From Altererythrobacter sp. XM-24bin4 (lineage in GTDB: Bacteria > Pseudomonadota > Alphaproteobacteria > Sphingomonadales > Sphingomonadaceae): DNA of 64,000 bases. The DNA lies in the NCBI GenBank assembly GCA_003149575.1, contig QCWG01000001.1:215183-279182 (forward strand), read 5' to 3'. The translations under genes were made by a program, and so were the position numbers. A model generated the notes under the pieces. That model had not been told where the DNA came from. It did no database searches and was given only the letters and a program-made list of their open reading frames with translations. Below are positions 59,644-64,000 of the stretch, one piece after another (positions within the stretch are counted from its first letter, which is position 1; the number at the start of each line of letters is the position of its first letter).

Positions 59644-61233
59644 TCACTCCCATTCGATCGTGCCCGGTGGCTTTGACGTGTAGTCGTAGACCACGCGGTT
59701 GATGCCCTGCACTTCGTTGACGATGCGCGTTGCGCACTGGGTCAGGAAGCTCGCGTCGAAGGGATAGACATCCGCCGTCATGCCGTCGGTGCTGGTTACC
59801 GCGCGCAGGCCGCACACGCTGTCATAGGTGCGCCCGTCGCCCATCACGCCGACGGTCTTGACCGGCAGCAGCACCGCAAACGCCTGCCAGATCGCATCAT
59901 AGAGACCCGCATTGCGGATTTCATCGAGATAGATCGCGTCCGCCTTGCGCAGGATGTCACAACGCTCCTTACTCACTTCACCGGGGATTCGGATCGCGAG
60001 GCCCGGCCCGGGGAAGGGATGCCGACCGACGAATTGCTCATTGAGGCCAAGCTCCCGCCCTAGTTCGCGCACTTCATCCTTGAACAATTCGCGCAGCGGC
60101 TCGACCAGTTCCATGTTCATGCGTTCAGGCAGGCCGCCAACATTGTGGTGGCTCTTGATTGTGACCGATGGCCCGCCAGTGAAGCTGACGCTCTCGATCA
60201 CGTCGGGGTACAGCGTGCCTTGCGCGAGGAAGTCTGCGCCACCCAGCTTGTTCGCCTCTTCCTCGAACACCGCGATGAACTCTGCGCCGATGAATTTGCG
60301 CTTCTTCTCTGGATCGGTGACGCCCGCGAGCCCCGCCATGAAGCGTTCCTCTGCATCCACCACTACCAGCGGAATATTGTAGTGATCGCGGAACAGGCTT
60401 TCGACCTGCTCGCGCTCATTAAGCCGCAGCAGGCCATGATCGACGAACACGCAAGTCAGTTGATCGCCAATCGCTTCGTGGATCAGGATCGCTGCAACCG
60501 AGCTGTCGACCCCGCCGGACAATCCGCAGATCACACGGCCATCACCAACCTGTTCACGGATCTCGGCAACCTTGGTGTCGCGATAGGCGGCCATGGTCCA
60601 GTCGCCCGTCAGCCCGCACACCTTGTGGACGAAATTGGCGAGCAGTTTGGCGCCGTCTAGTGTGTGGACCACTTCAGGGTGGAACTGCGTGCCGTAATAT
60701 TGACGTTCTTCGTCAGCGATAACCGCAAAAGGTGCCCCGTCGCTGGTGGCGACAATTTCGAAGCCCGGCGCAAACTTGGTGACCTTGTCGCCATGGCTCA
60801 TCCAGACCTGATGACGTTCGCCTTCGTTCCATAGGCCATCGAACAAGGCGCAGGACTTCGTGACAGTCAGGTAAGCGCGGCCAAACTCACCACCATCTCC
60901 AGTCTCGTGACCGGGTCGAACTTCACCGCCCAATTGCTGGCTCATAACCTGTTGGCCATAACAGATGCCAAGGATCGGCAGACCGCTGTCGAATAACACC
61001 TGTGGTGCGCGCGGGCTGTCGTCATCGCAAACACTGGCTGGCGAACCGGACAGGATGATGCCCTTGGGCTTCATCCGGTGGAATGCCTTTTCCGCTTCAC
61101 TAAACGGCGCGATTTCGGAATAGACGCCGGCTTCGCGCACGCGGCGCGCAATCAGCTGCGTCACCTGGCTGCCGAAATCGACGATCAGAACTGAGTCTGG
61201 GAGGATGGAATCGGGAATGTGCTGTGGGTCCAT
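59644..61233 (-). CDS. guaA: GMP synthase (glutamine-hydrolysing)
   Basis: Converts XMP to GMP with glutamine and ATP in the cytoplasm. 529 residues. The class I amidotransferase part (about 15-205) has [15 protein letters not shown] with the catalytic cysteine, and FHPEVVHT. The ATP-pyrophosphatase part (about 215-400) has [23 protein letters not shown]. The C-terminal dimerisation domain ends in [13 protein letters not shown], the conserved tail. All parts are intact. It precedes the YdjM-like gene on the same strand with a 20-base gap. Confidence 0.97.
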   Translation of the reverse strand: MDPQHIPDSILPDSVLIVDFGSQVTQLIARRVREAGVYSEIAPFSEAEKAFHRMKPKGIILSGSPASVCDDDSPRAPQVLFDSGLPILGICYGQQVMSQQLGGEVRPGHETGDGGEFGRAYLTVTKSCALFDGLWNEGERHQVWMSHGDKVTKFAPGFEIVATSDGAPFAVIADEERQYYGTQFHPEVVHTLDGAKLLANFVHKVCGLTGDWTMAAYRDTKVAEIREQVGDGRVICGLSGGVDSSVAAILIHEAIGDQLTCVFVDHGLLRLNEREQVESLFRDHYNIPLVVVDAEERFMAGLAGVTDPEKKRKFIGAEFIAVFEEEANKLGGADFLAQGTLYPDVIESVSFTGGPSVTIKSHHNVGGLPERMNMELVEPLRELFKDEVRELGRELGLNEQFVGRHPFPGPGLAIRIPGEVSKERCDILRKADAIYLDEIRNAGLYDAIWQAFAVLLPVKTVGVMGDGRTYDSVCGLRAVTSTDGMTADVYPFDASFLTQCATRIVNEVQGINRVVYDYTSKPPGTIEWE

Positions 61234-61462
61234 GTGCGCCGATTAAGGATGCATGCCCGCGCTGGCAAGCGGGCAAGGGCCGACTATTCACGGACGCGGG
61301 CAGAAGTGGCTAGCCGCAGCCAAGGCAAGCAATGATGCATTGCACGCAACCATCGTGCGATTCTTCGCAACTGCAGCATTGGGAACGTTGCACTGCACCA
61401 TGGGTAGTAGATTGCAACCCGTTTTTGTTTGCAAACGGATTACTGTTTCAAGGAGAATAATC

Positions 61463-61765
61463 ATGCGTACTATCCTCGCTTCTGCCGCCGCTGTTCTGGC
61501 AATCGTAGCAAGTCCCGCTGTTGCCAACACCGAAACCGTTGAAATTCGTGTGTCAGTTGCCGACCTCGACCTCAACACAGCGGCTGGTCGTACCGCGCTT
61601 GAAGAGCGTGTAGCGCGCGAAGCCCGCAAGGCCTGCAAAATCGAAGCTGCAGTCGACCGCGCACCTGAGAAAACCGACTGGGACTGCGTAGAAGCCGCCA
61701 AGATCGCCGCTTTAGCCAAGGTAGATCGTGATCAGAACACAGACGTAGCGATGGCGGCTGAGTAA
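61463..61765 (+). CDS. UrcA family secreted protein
   Basis: A 100-residue exported protein. The ATG at 61463 has AAGGAGAA upstream; the frame from 61253 is open but not coding. The signal peptide is MRTILASAAAVLAIVASPAVANT. The mature part shows the UrcA pattern: EIRVSVADLDLNTAAGRTALEERVAREARKACKIE and CVEAAKIAALAKVD with two cysteines likely paired. UrcA proteins are abundant in sphingomonads and Caulobacterales. Their role is unknown. A strong terminator follows. Confidence 0.85.
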   Translation: MRTILASAAAVLAIVASPAVANTETVEIRVSVADLDLNTAAGRTALEERVAREARKACKIEAAVDRAPEKTDWDCVEAAKIAALAKVDRDQNTDVAMAAE

Positions 61766-61796
61766 GCCGACTCGCTTTCAAATGAAGACTTTCAGG

Positions 61797-61826
61797 CCGG
61801 CCCCTGCTCGCATGAGCGGGGGCCGG
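61797..61826 (+). terminator. Intrinsic terminator after the UrcA gene
   Basis: CCGGCCCCTGCTC (61797-61809) pairs with GAGCGGGGGCCGG (61814-61826), a 13-pair stem with one G-T pair and loop GCAT, followed by TTTT. It is the strongest terminator in the window. Confidence 0.9.
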
Positions 61827-62083
61827 TTTTGCATTTGCGAATAGGCGGGAATGGGCTCGCCCTATGGGTTGCATTTCACGCAACACATCTCCGTGTTTTC
61901 TCATTTGTGTTTAATTTTGAGCAACATTATCTCACTGGCATCGCGGCGGTCCGGAACTCTCTCCCTCCCCCCAATCCGGTCGCATGCCAGCCCAAGGTCT
62001 TCCGGATCCTCTCCCCCGGAATTCCGCAAGCGCCCCGGCTGGATGACAGGCTCCCGGAGCCGCCCAGCCTTAGGGCAGCGAGC

Positions 62084-62128
62084 GAGACGCGGTCACCAGT
62101 TCCCAATACCTTAAAGTGACCGCGTCTC
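62084..62128. repeat. Perfect 13-bp inverted repeat of unknown role
   Basis: GAGACGCGGTCAC (62084-62096) and GTGACCGCGTCTC (62116-62128) are exact reverse complements with a 19-base spacer. It lies in the 560-base gap between the UrcA terminator and the end of the acyl-CoA synthetase gene, with no gene that I trust around it. No T run follows, so it is not a typical terminator. It may be a regulator site, a structured RNA or a dispersed repeat. Confidence 0.6.
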
Positions 62129-62326
62129 CATCGCACACTTGTCAGCTCGTATGAATTTTTCGCTGACTGCGTAACCAAACAGCATTGGCCAGCGAACTTC
62201 CATTTGACACTGCAACTGCCTGAGCGCCCCCTCAGGCATGCGAGGCGCGGCTAGCGTGCGATATTGACCCCTCCCCCCCCTGAACGGACGGTGGTCGCGC
62301 CTCCAGTCTGCTGCAGAATGTGTGAG

Positions 62327-63871
62327 TCAGAAAGTCTTGCCGCTCGCAGCGGCCCGGTCTCGCAGTTCGGTCTTCAACAGCTTGCCAATATGGCTGCGTG
62401 GCATCTCGGTGATGGCTTCAAGTTTCGAAAGCCTTTGCGTCTTTCCAAGCCGCGCGTTGACCGTGCCCAGAATGTCCTCGACTTCTTGTGCTGCAACTCC
62501 AGGCATCAGCCGCACGAAGCCGTAGGGCGTTTCGCCCCAGCGTTCGGATGGTACTCCGATCACTGCAGCTTCGGCCACGCGCGGGTCCTTCTCCAGCTCG
62601 ACTTCAAGATCGCTCGGGTAGATGTTGAACCCACCAGAGATGATCATGTCCTTGGCGCGGCCAACAAGCTCGACAAAGCCATCCTTATCGACCCGGCCGA
62701 TATCGCCCATGCGCTGCCACACTTCGCCTGTCTCGGGATCGGTCCAGTACCCTTCGCGCGTCTTGCCCGGCTGGTTCTTGTAACCGCTCATCATGGTCTG
62801 GCTGCGCCCGATCAGATTGCCCGGTGTGCCCGGCGCTACAGGCTTATCGTCATCGTCTAGAACCTTCAGCTCGCTGCCCGGTGCCGGCCGCCCCACAGTG
62901 TGCAGCTTATCCGGGAATTCATGCGCTGCAAGCAAGCACACCACACCGCCTTCGGTCATGGAATATATCTCAATCAACCCACCGGGCATTCGCTTCAGAA
63001 CTTCGGCTTTCAGTTCGGCTGAGAACGGGGCGCTGGTGCAATATTTTAGCACAAGTGATGACAGATCGAATTCATCAAAACGCGGCTCCGCCATCAGTCG
63101 CTGATATTGCACCGGCACCAGCATCGTTATCGACACACCGAACCGTTGCGCGGTCATGAGCCAGCCGATTGTGTTGAATTTCCCCATGACATTGACCGTT
63201 CCGCCAGCAAGCAAGACAGGCAAGAACGCGACCATAGTGGTGTTTGAATATAGCGGCGTCGAAGCGAGCGAGACAACGGGGATGCCAGCCTCCAGATAAC
63301 TTGATGCAGTGCTCGCAAACTGCCGCCAACGCATCAGATGGGAATGCACAATCCCCTTGGGTATGCCGGTGGTGCCGGAAGAATAGATAATGTTGAACGG
63401 GGCTTCTGGAGCCGGCTGCACATCGGGCGCGCGCGTGCCGTCCGGTGCCATCCAGTTGTCGATTTCTTCCAGAGCAATGTGATCAAGTTCCGGCAGGAAA
63501 TCTTCAGTGAGCTCCGCCGATTTCACGCCGTCGATAAACAGATGCATCGCGCCGCTGTCGCGCGCCATGCCGATCAGCTGATCTTTCGAAGCACTGGTGG
63601 TCAGCGGCGCAGCAACTCCCCCCGCACGCACCGCCGCCAGAAAAACCAGTGCATAGTTGATGCAGCTTGTGCCGAGAATCGCGACTGATTGCCCCTGCTG
63701 CAAACCGGTTTCGATGAGCCGTGCGGCCAGCCGCTCAACCTTGTCATGAAGTTCAGCCCAGCTGAGCTCCGACTGTTCGTCGCGCAGCGCGATCTTGTCC
63801 GGCTGCTGCTTGGCCCATTGCGCCAGAATATCCGAATAGCTGGCGAATTCCGCCTTCAGTTTTTCCAGCAC
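62327..63871 (-). CDS. Acyl-CoA synthetase / AMP-dependent ligase (class I adenylate-forming)
   Basis: A 514-residue enzyme that activates a carboxylic acid with ATP and CoA. The start is GTG 63871 (GAGGAGAG 7 bases upstream), giving MLEKLKAEFASYSDILAQWAKQQPDKIALRDE; the frame to 63958 is not supported. The P-loop is IIYSSGTTGIPKGIVHSH. IEIYSMTEGGV is the A5 motif. The A8/A10 motifs are GDIGRVDKDGFVELVGRAKDMIISGGFNIYPSDLE and PRSHIGKLLK with the catalytic lysine. Domain order matches long- and medium-chain or aromatic acid ligases; substrate is open. Divergent from a possible gene starting at 63940. Confidence 0.92.
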   Translation of the reverse strand: MLEKLKAEFASYSDILAQWAKQQPDKIALRDEQSELSWAELHDKVERLAARLIETGLQQGQSVAILGTSCINYALVFLAAVRAGGVAAPLTTSASKDQLIGMARDSGAMHLFIDGVKSAELTEDFLPELDHIALEEIDNWMAPDGTRAPDVQPAPEAPFNIIYSSGTTGIPKGIVHSHLMRWRQFASTASSYLEAGIPVVSLASTPLYSNTTMVAFLPVLLAGGTVNVMGKFNTIGWLMTAQRFGVSITMLVPVQYQRLMAEPRFDEFDLSSLVLKYCTSAPFSAELKAEVLKRMPGGLIEIYSMTEGGVVCLLAAHEFPDKLHTVGRPAPGSELKVLDDDDKPVAPGTPGNLIGRSQTMMSGYKNQPGKTREGYWTDPETGEVWQRMGDIGRVDKDGFVELVGRAKDMIISGGFNIYPSDLEVELEKDPRVAEAAVIGVPSERWGETPYGFVRLMPGVAAQEVEDILGTVNARLGKTQRLSKLEAITEMPRSHIGKLLKTELRDRAAASGKTF

Positions 63872-63939
63872 GCAATCACTCTCCTCAATGCAAATCCCAT
63901 GGCTCCATCTCTTTGTTTGCCTAAGGGCTAAATCAGGCC

Positions 63940-64000
63940 ATGTCGAGCAAACGCGCAAGCGGTGGAAAAGCCCCGCCCATAGCGCAGCAGAGCTTGGGTT
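63940..64000 (+). CDS. Possible start of a divergent gene, cut by window edge
   Basis: An ATG at 63940 opens a frame MSSKRASGGKAPPIAQQSLG that runs off the window. It is divergent from the acyl-CoA synthetase with a 68-base gap, a normal arrangement for a regulator gene. Only 20 residues are visible, so no family can be named. Confidence 0.25.
   Translation, partial: MSSKRASGGKAPPIAQQSLG

Noticed and set aside
61927..62178. A minus-strand gene across the 13-bp inverted repeat
   Set aside because: Arg/Gly/Ser-rich text with no recognisable domain, and the inverted repeat explains part of the open frame.
1..64000. A CRISPR array or rRNA operon
   Set aside because: No regularly spaced direct repeats and no rRNA-like stretches were seen on reading through the window.

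Overview
The window reads as a chromosome segment of an alphaproteobacterium of the order Sphingomonadales, most like the Erythrobacteraceae. This rests on protein types rather than on a marker gene: an UrcA-family secreted protein, a DUF6356-type small protein, a short PutA without a DNA-binding domain, a CHCC zinc-finger protein, a TonB-dependent receptor, and moderately GC-rich core genes. No rRNA gene or CRISPR array was found. The only tRNA is tRNA-Gly(GCC).

Left core, 1-12.4 kb: mtnP (cut by the window edge), a quinone oxidoreductase, a YciI protein, a DUF6356 protein, an Lrp-type regulator, a YeiH exporter, putA, a secreted papain-like protein, dcd, a saccharopine-dehydrogenase-like reductase, and a His/Glu-rich TonB-dependent receptor. 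The receptor has a good Zur-box candidate in front of it, so it is probably a zinc receptor.

First accessory stretch, 12.4-18.1 kb: visibly AT-richer DNA that encodes almost only exported proteins of unknown role (a PPC-like protein, a tandem-repeat protein, two divergent paralogues around a palindrome, two lipoproteins). It ends at a sequence that looks like the integrase-side arm of an attachment site, so it may be what is left of an older integrative element.

Integrative element, 18,136-37,659: bounded by a perfect 47-bp direct repeat of the 3' part of tRNA-Gly. The intact tRNA gene and a tyrosine integrase sit at the right end, and a 20-bp arm-type repeat lies inside both ends. Its cargo is dominated by DNA-acting enzymes. 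These are a Nudix hydrolase plus SRA-like/HNH nuclease pair; a PD-(D/E)XK-like protein, an endonuclease/exonuclease/phosphatase protein and a GIY-YIG protein in a row; a short tyrosine recombinase whose ribosome-binding site lies in a hairpin; a truncated T4-gp44-like clamp-loader ATPase; and a type I restriction-modification operon (hsdM-hsdS-hsdR). That operon is followed by a fourth gene that seems to fuse a methyltransferase-like remnant, an HsdS-like recognition half and an AlbA_2 domain. The fourth gene is the best candidate here for an undescribed system component.

Right core, 37.7-64 kb: cnoX and a LON-domain gene; a tetR gene broken by one in-frame stop; an argB-yggT-folD-lipoprotein-marC run; nrdB and nrdA separated by a GntP permease and small membrane-protein genes; a LysR regulator; an alpha/beta hydrolase; nadB with an ABC ATPase; a flavin oxidoreductase; an endonuclease III relative; guaA; an UrcA protein; and an acyl-CoA synthetase.

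All family assignments come from reading motifs by eye. No database search was run.
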